Shown here: one piece after another, positions 36,501 through 49,113 of the stretch
How positions within the stretch are numbered: position 1 is the stretch's first letter
Layout: every line of letters starts with the position of its first letter
Origin: Rhododendron vialii
Taxonomy: Eukaryota; Streptophyta; Magnoliopsida; Ericales; Ericaceae
Length of the DNA stretch: 64,000 nt
Assembly (NCBI RefSeq): GCF_030253575.1
Contig: NC_080567.1
Coordinates: 35,245,501-35,309,500, forward strand
Reading direction: 5' to 3'
Translations under genes and position numbers: made by a program
The notes under the pieces: model-generated
Database searches by the model: none
Seen by the model: only the letters and a program-made list of their open reading frames with translations
Told to the model about the DNA's origin: nothing

Positions 36501-39500
36501 TCACAAGAGAGAGTACGTCTTCACGCATTTCAACTGCTTGTTAAACGTGTAAACTTTCCCAGACGACATTTTCACCGCGGTTGTAATTCCTCCACAATGC
36601 AATCTTAGGGAATTCTGATTCTTTGACCAAAGCCCAACTTCATGGAGATCTCCTTCAGTCCAGCAGATGTTGACTGTGACGCCTCCCCTGGCCTTCAATC
36701 CTTTAACACAACCGTTTGCCCATTTATCACGAGGAAGCGCCGGGAGCAGAAATAGGTCCTTCACAGTGCTTTGAACGAGCATTTCTGCTATTGCTGCAGA
36801 AAAACTGGCAATGACAATAGCTATATATCAGATAATATGTTTTCACTTTTTAAAGACCACAAAGTCAGAAATCTAGGTCGGTGAGGCTGTGTTTGGGTCG
36901 TGAATTTTGCAAGGGATTTATGGAGGGAAAGGAAAAGATGGAAGATGGGTAAGGAAGGACTAACGAGGTTATGAAGTAAAAAGGCCAAGTTTTCCCTACC
37001 ACTTTCCTTGATAGATGCCACCACAAGTCCATAATCACAACAAAACCTTAGTTTAAACCAATAAACCGAGGCTCCCTTGGTAACTTGTTCTTTGCCTTGG
37101 CTGCTTTAACTGTTAAGACATGGATCCCTTCAGTTTTCTGATACAACTGACTTAGGAAGGTCAATGACTAGAATGTGACAAAGAAGCACGTTCCTATTGT
37201 CTTAGGAGGGCGCAAACACACACAGGCATACTGCAAGGTTTAAAATGGAGTATATTCTGAACATCTATATGGTTGACCAAGGTTAAAACAAACAGTCAAG
37301 CGCAACTTACCCAAAATTGGCATCGATTTGGAAAGGGGGGTGTGCAGTGAACAAGTTACTATAGATTCCTCCTTCATAATCACCTTCATGATCAGGATCC
37401 ACCAAGTTAAACAAATGCTTCACCATCGTGTATGCACGTTCACTGTTCCGAAGACGTGCCCACAAAGCAGTTTTCCATGTAGTTGACCACCCTGGACCAT
37501 CCTCTCCTGTTGACATAAATTCACCAAAAGAATGATGCTAATTGACAGTTGCTGGATATCGCCCTTGAGTCTTAATAAGATTGAGCTCAGAATTATGAGT
37601 AAGGAAACAAAAGAAATAACTAAAGCAACAAATGGTTACAGTCCTTGGAACAAGCTAATAGAATACAAACTATACAGTAATTGCCTGGGAAAAATACCAC
37701 TATGATGAATGATGATTGTTATCAATGGAATGTTTTTTGGCGACGAATGGAATAATCGTATTTTGGCCTCCCAAAGGAATGCCCATTCATCTAAATGAAT
37801 GAATGATGACTCTGTTTTAATACTAATGTACAAAGTGAACCAAATGCTAGACTGAGCTTTTCAAGGGAATGACCAATCCATTCCAGCTTTTGGATCAATG
37901 AACCACACACTAGCTAAGGGTTTCAGAAAGTCAGATAATTCTTAACGGACTTATGAATAATGCAGCCACGGAACGCTACAAGTTCAATTGGCAAAGTATT
38001 ACAAAAACCCACCAAAAAGGGAGAAAATTAAAAGCTTGGGTGAAAACAGATAAATTGAATGGGAGATTCAAGAATGAAATGAACTTCCAATTTTCTAAGA
38101 CACAGACCTCTTTTGTGCAGGGTATAGTCTGCAGCTTTACAGAGGTCAGGAGTTCTCTCAACAGTTATTGTGTGCCCCGGAAATAGGCCAAATAGGTGTG
38201 AAACATGCCGATGATGAACCTCGGGGTCCTCAAAATCTTGGGCCTACGATGAAAAAAAGGAAAACAATGTACTATTTATCAGTGGAGATTCGGAGAATGA
38301 AACAAACAGATTTGGTTCTACATCACAAACTTACTTGATAACTAAGCACAAAAACTTGGAAAGTTAACATTCAAACTCTTCACATACCCATTCCATAATG
38401 GAACCATCCCTAGCAATCTTAGTTGGATAAAGTCGAGGTAGAGCTTTACGGACTCTTTCAACCAGATCATCACCACTTTTACCCAATGCCTGTTCGCAAG
38501 TAATTCCAATTATGAAGCATTTCATCTAGAAAGCTAAACAAGAGCTGGTAACCAAGAAAAGCAAAATACACAGAAACTTGAGATTATTTTTTCGATTCAA
38601 GATAGGAGCTTTACCTCAGCCGCAGAAACTACTTCGGAGAAAACTTCTCTGATGATTGACATGTCCATGGTCGACGAGTAACTCACACTAGCAGGCTTAC
38701 CATCAGGAGCAATAAAAGTATGTTCTGGAGAGGTTGATGGGTTGGTTTCAAGGAATCCTCCTTTGCCTTCTATCAACCAGTCCAATAGAAATGAAGCACA
38801 TCCTTCCAGGATGGGATATGCCTTTTTTTCAAGAAAACCCTGATTATGCCAAACATTTAGCAGTGTTTCACTACCAGAAAGTTTTGAGTTAAATACTTTC
38901 CTTAATAAGAATAAAAAATATTTTGTGAGGTCCCCGACTACAAAATGATTACTGTTGGAATATTTAAGTAGTTGTTATGAGTCTTGTCCCACATTGGTTA
39001 AACAAGTCTTGTAACAAGTTATCTCTTAATATAAATAATAGTTATTTGTGTTAGGGTTCATTAACACCCTATACACTTTTTCTCATCTCTGACAACATGG
39101 TATCAGAGCTTAATCTTAACCTACCACCGTAGCCAATCTTAACGTACCACCATAGCCACTGCCGCCCTACGCCACCCACCATCACCGCTACCTCCGCTAT
39201 CATCTTGACGCAACAAAAAAAAAAAAAAAAAACCTTAAAACGACCTACCCAAACCCTTTGGAATCCTAACACAACCTACCCACATTCATCAAAACCCTAA
39301 AACGACACTGTTCATGCGACTGTTCATCGCAGTACTGTTCACGTCACTGTTCATCGGTACTGTTCACGCGCACTGTTCGTCGGTACTGTTCACGCGCACT
39401 GTTCATAGGATACTGTTCATTGGCGCATCTGTTCACGTCGATCTTGCCATTTTCGATCAGAAACCTCTATTCAATCTGCTTGTCTCTTGGCGATATGATT

Positions 39501-42500
39501 TAAGGTGATTTTCTGAGATACAATCTGTTCCTCCTTCGTCCTTGGTTGTGCCAAGTTGTTCTCGATGCGGATTGGTGTTTATGGATGGTCTGCGGTACCG
39601 TTTAGTTGTGTTGGTTTAGTGTTTGGTTCAGTATTTGTTTGGTGTTGCTGTTGGTAATAGTCTTGAGTTTTTTGCACCGGCAGCATAGTAGTTCTTGTTG
39701 CGGTCTTTCTTGAGTTGATGATTATTTCGTTCGTATTGGAGATTGGTTACTGATTCGTTGTTGGGTGGTTGTTTCTCTCGACTTTAATGCTATCGGATCC
39801 TGTTTATTTGGGCCGTCATCTTGTCTTGTGAGTTGATGATGTTCATTGCTTGGTGATCTATTTTATTGCTTATTAGTTGTTCGGTGGTTCTTCGTCGGTT
39901 GCTAGATTGGTGGGTTGATTATTTATTGGTCGGTAGTTGGTGACATATTTGGTTGGTTGATCTATCGATAGTTGACTAGTTGCCTCTCATTGTATAGAGA
40001 TATTTTTGCAATGAAATCTGATTCTACTTCCGTTGTTTCTGGTGCTTTTAGTTCTTCATTCAGTCGTGGCCGTAGTTGCGATCGTGATTCTGGGTACAGT
40101 GATCGGGTTTTTGACCATGTTTTTGGTGGTCGTGATTCTAGTCATGGTGGTTGTGGCTTTCGTCCTAGGGGCTGCATGTCAGAGGGAGGTGGCCATAGTC
40201 GAGGCCGTGTTTTCAGACTCTGTACTCATTGTGGGGGAACAAATCATACAGTGGAGTACTGCTATGACCTACATGGTTTTCCTCAGGCTCATCGGGTTAC
40301 TCATTTCAAAGATGTTCGGCAGGTTACTCACTCTACTGCTATGGTGACTATTTCTGTGGAGGAGTACCAACGCCTTGTGTCACATCAGACAAGTTCCTCC
40401 ATTGCTACGCTATCTCAGACAGGTTCTTCTGGTGCTTGTATTGCATCTTTCCGTTTTTCTATTCCTTGGGTTATTGATTCTGGTGCATCTGATCATATGA
40501 CGGGTACTTCTACTATTTTTTCTGACCATCAATCTATTGATAAACCATCTCATGTTACCTTAGCCGATGGGTCTACCACTGATATTATTGGTTTGGGTTC
40601 TGTTTCTGTTTCTGTTACTCACCGTCTCTACGTCGTCATTTTGTTTGTGCTGATGTCACGTTTAATGAGTCATTACCCTTTTACTCAGGTCACCGTACTC
40701 CAGTTGACCTTCCTGCTGAGACTGAGTCTGTGTTTCCTATTTGCGTACCATCTGTGCCACCCTTGCAGGTGTATGTTCGTCGGCAGAAAGTATTAACAGC
40801 CCCACCAGTGCCTTCCGCCGCGCCTTCTCCGTCTCAAGATCTAGTTCCACAACCACCGACACCTCCACCACCGGCACCACCACCTCCGCCTCCGCCTCCA
40901 CCTCCACCTTTATCATCACCTGGTCTTCCTATAGCTCTTCGCAAAGGTATTCGGTCTTGCACTTCTCACCCTATTGATCGTTTTGTGTCTTATGCTCACT
41001 TGTCGCCGTCCCTTCGTGCTTTTACTACTTCTGTTTCGTCTATTTTTGTTCCTAATACTGTTCGGGAGGCCTTATCTATTTTCGAGTGGCGGACAGCTAT
41101 GGAGGTTGAGATGTCTGCTCTACATGACAGTGGCACTTGGGAGTTGGTTCCTCTTCCGCTAGGAAAGTCTACAGTTGGTTGTAGGTGGGTCTTTACGGTC
41201 AAATATCATCCTGATGGGTCTGTTGAGCGTTACAAAGCTCGTCTTGTTGCTAAGGGATATACTCAGACTTATGGTGTTGATTATGCTGAAACTTTTTCTC
41301 CAGTTGCCAAGCTTGGTTCGGTCCGCCTTCTTATCTCCCTTGCAGCCAATCTTGGTTGGCCTTTATTCCAGTTGGATATTAAAAATGCCTTTCTTCATGG
41401 GGATCTCCAGGAGGAAGTTTATATGGAGCAACCACCTGGGTTTGTTGCTCAGGGGGAGCGTAATCAGGTATGTCGTCTTCGCAAAGCACTATATGGTCTT
41501 AAGCAGACTCCTCGGGCCTGGTTTGGCAAGTTCAGTGATGCAGTTTTGAAATTTGGGATGAGTCGCTGTCAGTCTGATCATTCGGTTTTCTCTCTCTCAT
41601 GTGACCGAGGGAAAGTATTATTGATTGTTTATGTGGATGATATTATTATTACGGGTGATGATCAAAAAGGTATTGATGAGTTGAAGGTATTTCTGCAGAG
41701 TCAGTTTCATACCAAAGATCTGGGAAGGTTGCGATATTTTTTGGGTATTGAGGTTGCACGATCTAAAGATGGCATTAGTTTATCACAGAGAAAATACGTG
41801 CTAGATATTCTAGATGAGACTGGTTTATTGGGGTCAAAGCCTGTCGATACTCCTATGGATCCTAATGTCAAACTGTGTGTTGATCAGGGGGAGCAGTTTT
41901 CTAGCCCTGACCAATATCGTCGCTTAGTTGGTAAATTGAACTATCTTACTATTACACGTCTAGATATCTTGTTTGCAGTTAGTATTGTGAGTCAGTTTAT
42001 GTCTGCTCCTCGTTTTCCACATTGGGAGGCCGTTCTTAGAATTGTAAAGTATCTCAAGGCTCATCCAGGACGTGGTTTGTTTTATCGAGCTAATAGTCAC
42101 TTACGTATTGAGGCTTTTACTGACTCTGATTGGGCAGGAGGACCTTCTGACAGGAGATCCACTACAGGATATTATGTTTTTCTCGGTGGAAACCTTGTCA
42201 ACTGGAAGAGTAAGAAACAAACAGTGGTTGCACGGTCTAGTGCAGAGGCAGAGTATAGAGCTATGGCCCACACGACATGTGGGATTGTATGGGTGTGATC
42301 TTTTCTTGAGGAGATAGGATTTAGCGTACAATTGCCAATGAATATGTATTGTGATAATCAGGCAGCAATTCACATTGCATTCAATCCGGTATTTCATGAG
42401 AGGATTAAGCATATTGAAGTTGATTGTCATCTGGTGCGTGAGAAGTTAGTTGGTGGTGTGATAGCTACTCCCTTCGTGTCTACAAGTGCTCAGTTAGCTG

Positions 42501-44014
42501 ACATATTTACTAAGTCATTGTTCAAGCCCCGGTTAGAGTTGTTATGTAGCAAGCTGGGACTTTGTGATATCTATTCTCCAGCTTGAGGGGGAGTGTTGGA
42601 ATATTTAAGTAGTTGTTATGAGTCTTGTCCCACATTGGTTAAACAAGTTTTGTAACAAGTTATCTCTTAATATAAATAATAGTTATTTGTGTTAGGGTTC
42701 ATTAACACCCTATACACTTTTTCTCATCTCTGACAACAATTACTTTCTGACTGCATGGTGCTTTCTAGAGATCTATGATTTTTGTTGATCTTTCCATTAT
42801 TTTTCGCCTCCAGGATTACCAACCTCGTTCAATGAGCTTAGAATTCTTATATGCACGACATAACAAAAATACCAATCCTACTAATAGATACTAATGGAAA
42901 AAACGATTTCCAACACTGGATGATAACATATTACCACAAGGAGAACACCTAAGAGGGAGAACTACCTAAAGTGAGCCCTTTATTTAAGGCTCAAGTAACA
43001 AAAACGAGACTTTTAGATAAAAAATTATATAAAAGATGGCAAAGGGGTAAATGAAGAAAAGAAAACTAACAGAAATAGAATCTTACCTTGTCCATAGTAT
43101 AGGTATAATGCTCCCATAGATGAGTGCAAAGCCATGCTCCACCCATTGGCCACAGAGCCCAAACAGCCTCACCCCGATCAGGAGATGTTTTTGCCCATAA
43201 ATCTGACACTTGATGTGCAACCCAGCCCCTTGCATCATAGTTCACCTGTAACATTCTGTTACTAAATAAAAAAGTTGATTCTTAAAGGAAAATTGAGTGC
43301 ACGAATGAATAGAGATATTGGAACATAATGCTGTCTACAGAATGACTGCGTATTTCCGGGCTTGTGATCCTCACTCGAACTAAATCGAGGTGTGACTTTA
43401 CTAGTAGGAAAATGGACAAGAGTACGTTACACTACTGAGTCGTTGATGAGCAAGTGTTGCTCTGAGACTATCAAACTAGTTTGACGTACAAATTTCATTA
43501 TGTACAAATGCTATGATTCATTGTTAATCTCTTTGCAATAGTATTTACTGAACAAAGTTCCATATGATGACTTGCGGCATGATTGGTAAGAAGTGTATAG
43601 TGAGAATATCCAGAATGAATAGAATAAACAGTTCACAAGGACCATATAATGTAAGCAAAAGATAATGCTTACTTGGGCAGTTTTACTACCATTGACCGAG
43701 AGAGAGGAAATGTAATCAAACAAGGGCTCCTGGCACTCGTGAAGGTTGCAAGGAAGGGCGGGCCAATAGTTCATTTGAAGATTAATATTCAAGTGCTGTG
43801 CACCACTGTAGAGAAAGAGAAAAAAAATCAGATAAATAATTTATTAAACAAAGAAGACGCAATCGAATAAGAACTCCTTTTTTCATGTGAATGAAAGATC
43901 TCAATTCTATATAGTATTAAGATACTTCAAGATGGGAGTCATGGGACATTATAAAGGAGCATGATGACGTCAAACCATAAGATACCGTTCAAAACCCAAG
44001 CCTGCACACACTCT

Positions 44015-44065
<51 letters not shown>

Positions 44066-46112
44066 CTCCCATGGTGGCTGTATATCGTTGTTCCATATAC
44101 CCTGCAAATTTGCTACTTGAGTCCCTGGCCGTGAACAGGAAATAAGTAGATATCGACCATACTGGAACAAAAGCTCAACTAAAGAGGGATCTTCATCAAC
44201 TTGAAAAGATTTCACCCTCTCTGCACTTGAAACCATCTTATCTTCACTACTTCCTAAATACAAAGCACCTTTGGAGGAGGAAAGTCTCTTCATCACCAAA
44301 TACCCATTTTCTCCAACACCCTTCTTGGAGCTTTTTGAAAGCTGTAGTGAGACGCGATGAAAAAGGTTTTGATAGTCATCCAAATGTCGTGCATAAAGAT
44401 CATCATATGACAGGTTTCCAATTGAATTCAATGTACTTTGAGCTTCTGAAGTAGGATTCCTTTTTGAATCAGAAGGTTTAGTGAACGGTCCATCAAATGA
44501 AGTTGAGGCCACAAAAAGAAAAACAGCCCAATCTGAACCCTCAATCTTCAACTTCTTGTCATCCAACACATGTATAGCACCAACACCATCACTAATCTTC
44601 AAATCGAGAATCCCATAAAATTGAATACCCTTAGGATTGTCATTTTCATTCAGTTTTGGGGAGTTTCTTTTACCAGGGCAACTTCCCTCGATGATAATCT
44701 GATTTGAGCCATTTTTCACTTGTGAATGATGATGCAGCTTGCTATCTAGAGATACTGTAAAGGAGAGAGACCCTGATTTGCTTCCAGAAATCTTTGTCAC
44801 GATCACTTGATCTGGTTTTGAGGCAAAATGTTCCCTTGTGAACTCAACTTCACCAACAGAATATTTCACTTTAGTTGTCGCAGTATCCAAGTCGAGCACT
44901 CTTGAATATGTTGCCTCACTATATGAAGTATGAGAATCATCAAATTCTAGCTTGATATCACCCAGAAGCTGGTAAACCTTCATTATTACAGGAAAGTTAC
45001 TAGGATAGAGCAAAGAGCAAATTCTTTCATCAAGATAGAAAGGTTATGAGTCTTATGACATTTCTTTAAGGATAAGCAATAGTTACCAAGACAAACAAAG
45101 CGGAGAATAAACACAAGTTGTGTGCCAAAAAAGATACTAGATGAACCATATACCTCATATGTAAGTTAGCTTTAATGGACCCTCCTCAACCAACTCTTGT
45201 GTAACGCTACTACCATTTGGATCTTTACCTAAACAACAATGGGGGCTTTAATTTTGCATATGAACCTCAATGGAAGAAAAATATTCTTGGAGATGCTAGA
45301 ATTCGAAATTTTTCCACATGGACAAGGGTGCTAATCCAAGGAGATTGTTTGAGTGAAAATTTGCTTTAAGGATGCAATTGTGGACAGATGTTATGACAAT
45401 ACCATTGCTTATGAATGCTATCCGAGTGGTTTAATTCATTTCCAAGAGGCCTTTGGCCCAATGGCATCAAAGAGGTCAAGAGTTCAAATCCTCTTTCAAT
45501 GTGCAAATTTAACTATTCTAACAATACTAACTTTGAGGATCAAAAAAAAAAAAAAAAACAATACTAACTTTCGCCGACAAGAAAAACAAAAGAGTGGTTT
45601 AATTGATTTTCCCAAAACCAATTCAAAGCGACGCCTTCGTAATTGCCTTTTCTAATATCCAGATGTGTAATAGCAAGTGATGAAACTCTACAAAATCACA
45701 AGATTCCACATGCATTTTGCGATGACAAATAGAGTGCTGAATGACTAAAAAATACAAGTCATACCTCGGAAATAATGCCCGACAACTTGACTGCTTCAGT
45801 TGTAGCTTCGGCATACTGGCCATCATCAACAAGCTTTCTAACCTCTGCGAGTGCCTTTGGAGCTTCTGGGTTCGTGTAGTTTCCAGGATTCCCAGTCCAA
45901 AGTGTATCCTCTACAAAAGGAAAACGACTTCAAGTTACGCAGCCAGTCCTGCTTTCAAACTTTTCCAGCCTCTTTGTATGGTGAGAAAGGGGAGAGAAGT
46001 GAAGAACGGATGGGATATGAGGAAAAAAATGACCTTTATTGGTTAATTTTATTTCTCATCAAATCTCATTCACATCATTTTTCCCTCTTCCTTTCTCACG
46101 ATTCGAAGGCCT

Positions 46113-46155
<43 letters not shown>

Positions 46156-47113
46156 ACTTCCAAAATTGTTCGAAGAAGAAAGCAATACCCACTATCTGAA
46201 TTTATTTATTTATTTTGGAAAGTAAAACCACTATCTGAATTTGTTTATTCATCGGGTGAGAAAGGGGAGAGAAGTGAAGAACGGATGGGATATGAGGAAA
46301 AAAATGACCTTTACTGGTTAATTTTATTTCTCATCAAATCTCATTCACATTCTTTTTCCCTTTTCCTTTCTCACGATTCGAAGGCCTCTTCAGAGAGAGA
46401 GAGACGCAACCGACACACTTTCAATGCTTTTATCACGTCCAAAATTGTTGGAAGAAGAAAGCAATACCCACTATCTGAATTTGTTTATTCATCGAATGGA
46501 ACTCCAGCCTAATTCCAACTATTTAGCTCATAGGCTTTCAATGATTAAGAAACCACAATAACAGGACACCAATTAGATTCAATTCTTGATTCCTTTTCCT
46601 TTTGCTTACAACCCATAGTTGCATCGGTATTGTAGTCATGTGAGCAACCATAACCGTTAGGACACGCCCAAAGATCCAACTATTATGAAACTTACCGAAC
46701 AAAATGGCAAATGAAACTGGTAAAAATGCAAATGATTAAGCACCTCATTGCTCAAATGAACAACAAGAGAACAGAGCATTGAATTGTCAAAAGAAAAAAA
46801 AAAAAAACCCGTTGTATTGTATCCCTTTCTTTCCTCTTTTATTGGTAACCAAACAGTAACAGAGGAAAAAAAAGATAGGAGAAAGTTGTGGGGTTTTGTT
46901 ACCATTGAGATTTAGAGTCTCCAACTGAACACCGCCCCAAACCATAGCCCCAAGTCGGCCATTACCAATTGGAACTGCATCAGTCCAGTGCTTGGCAGGC
47001 GCATTGAACCTAACTTCAAGTGGCTGGGAAGGCTCTGTTTGGATCAAGCTTGGTTCCCACAAGTCCTTCTCTGTGGGTCTCCGTACCATAACCCAATCCC
47101 CATCTTCTTCCAT
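36501..47113 (-). CDS. FUC95A: Alpha-L-fucosidase 2, glycoside hydrolase family 95 (FUC95A-like)
   Basis: Ten exons on the minus strand (47113-46903, 45910-45765, 44977-44067, 43805-43673, 43245-43087, 38839-38615, 38489-38388, 38243-38108, 37506-37311, 36804-36501) join in frame to about 840 residues, close to the 843 recalled for Arabidopsis AXY8/FUC95A. The enzyme removes alpha-1,2-fucose from xyloglucan and other wall glycans. Landmarks are [20 protein letters not shown] near the N-terminus, [10 protein letters not shown] (428-437), SPEH (Glu559), [13 protein letters not shown] and FQIDANFG (Asp736). By analogy with bacterial GH95, the two Asn of NIN, Glu559 and Asp736 are the catalytic set. 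No signal peptide is evident; the upstream in-frame extension has no ATG. Intron 5 (4.2 kb) holds a copia element and intron 1 a 275-bp tandem repeat. Confidence 0.95.
38953..39097 (+). repeat. Copia 5' LTR
   Basis: A 145-bp LTR with TG...CA ends, followed at once by TGGTATCAGAGC. Confidence 0.93.
42594..42738 (+). repeat. Copia 3' LTR
   Basis: It is preceded by the purine tract TTGAGGGGGAG and followed by the ATTAC target duplication. Confidence 0.93.
44022..44062. repeat. (GA)n directly inside the fucosidase exon 3 donor
   Basis: The 5' splice site reads GTAATCTCTCTC on the minus strand, so the microsatellite begins five bases into the intron. The same arrangement occurs in the TIP41-like gene. 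Confidence 0.85.
45446..45518 (+). mobile_element. tRNA-related SINE head in fucosidase intron 2
   Basis: A box TGGCCCAATGG and B box AGTTCAAATCC are correctly spaced, about 35 bases apart. The 3' boundary is unclear because a separate mini-insertion follows. Confidence 0.45.
45520..45571 (+). mobile_element. Ultra-short LINE-tail insertion in fucosidase intron 2
   Basis: AACAATACTAACTTT at 45520-45534 recurs exactly at 45557-45571. Between them lies only GAGGATC plus 15 A residues. This is the third minimal insertion of its kind in the window. Confidence 0.75.
45981..46494. repeat. Tandem duplication of about 275 bp in fucosidase intron 1
   Basis: 45981-46255 and 46256-46494 share the same run from GTGAGAAAGGGGAGAG to GAATTTGTTTATTCATCG, with the GA microsatellite (46110-46153) long in the first copy and short in the second. 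Confidence 0.85.
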
Positions 47114-47441
47114 TGGACCCAGAATACAAGAAACTAGAAAGATTGTACTAGTAGCTTTCTGGGTGTACTTTTTGGTGAAAATCCTCTCTCTCTCTCTCTC
47201 ACTCACTAGTCACTATTAGACTGGGAATTGAATTGATGAATGCGAAGAGAATACTATGAGAAAGTGAGAGGGGTGGTTGGGTCGGTGGTGAAGAGATGAC
47301 AGCGAAGAAATGGCCACCAGTTTGCTTTGCGTTAAATTCACTCGGCAATGACAGCAAAGATGGGGCCTGGGGGACCAACAGATCACGAGCGGTTCTGTGT
47401 CTTCTGCTTTTTTGGAACCATCTGCGCCTGATATGGCAAAT

Positions 47442-47497
47442 ATAGCAAGCAATGTTCGTCATCTATTCCAAGGTTCGAGGCTCCTTCCGCCGAATTT
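47442..47497. repeat. Short direct repeat, first copy
   Basis: TAGCAAGCAATGTTCG...GTTCGAGGCTCCTTCCGCC recurs with few changes at 48083-48136, upstream of the fucosidase promoter. A 640-bp segment lies between the copies. Confidence 0.7.
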
Positions 47498-48082
47498 AGG
47501 CGGTTAGGGAAAATTTTTCAGTGTCAGTTGGATACCACGTGGTATTCGTTCGGTGCATCCGAACTTTTCATTACATTTTTTTGATGATTTAGATTTGAAG
47601 AAAGAAAAAGAGAGAGAAAAAGTATTTGGATGAGAGGAGAAAGATGGTTTCAATCCGAGCCGTCCAAAAATATATTGAATGACCAGAATGTGCCGAGTAG
47701 GTACCACGTGAGATGTACCTACCCGGCACCAAAAAAATTCTCTGTTCTGAGAGAGGCCCCTAAAATTTGAATCATATATTTTATAGGCCGTTGATTTTGT
47801 CACTCTCTTTTTGTTAACGTCACTCTTCTCCAAGCATATTTTTGGTGCAAAAATACACTTGCAGGAGAGTGACATTAACAAAAAATGGAGTAGCAAAATC
47901 ATTTTCCATCTTATATCATTGGATAGCAAAATTAGATTTTTCCACTAAGCATTTGTTATATAAGCGTATATTGAATATATATCACATACCTTATTATTTT
48001 TATTTGGAGCACTAATTTTGAGCCAAAATTCGGAATTTAAGTCGGCGATCTCATCCGGCTTAGCTCAAAGCCGGCCATGAAT

Positions 48083-48136
48083 TTAGCAAGCAATATTCGA
48101 TATCTTTTCCAAGTTCGAGGCTCCTTCCGCCTAATT
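48083..48136. repeat. Short direct repeat, second copy
   Basis: Counterpart of 47442-47497. Confidence 0.7.
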
Positions 48137-48870
48137 TTTCTTTTTGGATGAGGTTTTGGTGCGGTCTTTTTTATTTGTAACTAATTCTTGCTACTAAATT
48201 TCAGCCAAATTTTTACCTCACATTGTTTGTCTCAACGAGGGGGATTGAAAAAATATAAAATACAAAACAAAAGTTGAACAAATTTTATACTACAAGATGA
48301 CGGAAAAGACGGGTTGTGAGGTAAAAATTTGACCGAAATTTTGTAAGAATTTAAAGAAAGCAACTACAAATCCTGAGCCACAGAGCCACTAAAAAGTTAA
48401 GTCAAAGGGACCTAAGTCAACTCCAAAATTGCCCATATGAAAAACGAAAAACGGTCCATAGAAAATCAAACGGTCTAGAAACACATTTTAAAACATAATT
48501 TCAGAGAATTGTTTTTGGATTTTGATGTATGTGAACCTTATATTGAATGACTCCAAATACAATTATCTTTATTGTTATATTTAATATTTTACAATTATAA
48601 ATCTTTGTGGGTCAGTCAAAGTCCTTTTTGATATACTTATTCATTTAGCATATTTATTACTCTGTAGTAAATAACAGTACAGAGTACAACATTGGTAGAC
48701 ATGAACATGGATTTCGTTATCGGTCATGATTCTCATGACCTTGTAAAATCCCCATCAAAAATATCTTTGGAGGTGGGTACCTTGATGGTTTGGCATTTTC
48801 TGAAAATGCCAACGCCACGCGGCGGTGCTCTAAGAACTCTGAATAATCTCTCTTTTTAAAGACCTCTCAA

Positions 48871-49113
48871 ATGAACGAGGAGGACTCCGCTTCCTTCTTA
48901 GGGGTTTCTTACTCGGTTTCTTGTTACTTTTTACTTCATTCATCATCCATTCATATGAGTAGTAGGGCTAAAATTTCAATACACATGCCTTCACTACTAG
49001 AGAAACCGCGGAAACACAAACTGGGACCAACCTTGTCATTCATTCCAAAGCACTTGAGCGATTGGAGGAAAGGGGGACAAGGGGTAGATGATCATAAAAC
49101 ATTGAAAGGATGA
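48871..49113 (+). other. Open frame conserved between the duplicates, probably not a gene
   Basis: An 80-codon frame also open at 53815-54057 with a handful of residue changes. It has no recognisable domain and overlaps an antisense open stretch, so I do not call it coding. Confidence 0.15.

Larger units (their letters stand above)
38953..42738 (+). mobile_element. Ty1/copia element in fucosidase intron 5
   Basis: It has identical-looking 145-bp LTRs at 38953-39097 and 42594-42738, differing by one base that I can see, starting TGTTGGAA and ending GACAACA. Target duplications ATTAC lie at 38948-38952 and 42739-42743. A tRNA-iMet primer site (39098-39109) and a polypurine tract (about 42583-42593) are present. 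Visible parts are a gag zinc knuckle (about 40221-40262), protease DSGASDH (about 40470), reverse transcriptase with YVDD at 41630, and RNase H to about 42580, in copia order. It is shorter than a complete copia element and broken, with a few breaks. It is very young by LTR identity, Ale-like by LTR size. It lies antisense to the host gene. Confidence 0.93.
47114..48373. other. Fucosidase promoter side and spacer
   Basis: A CT run at 47184-47199 lies in the likely leader (GA on the coding strand). The rest shows no gene. Confidence 0.4.

Noticed and set aside
40730-40925. Proline-rich stretch that could suggest a host cell-wall protein
   Set aside because: It lies in the copia element between its protease and reverse-transcriptase parts.
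47114-47206. N-terminal extension of the fucosidase with a hydrophobic, signal-peptide-like stretch
   Set aside because: The in-frame extension begins with GTG after a stop and contains no ATG, so the start at 47113 stands.
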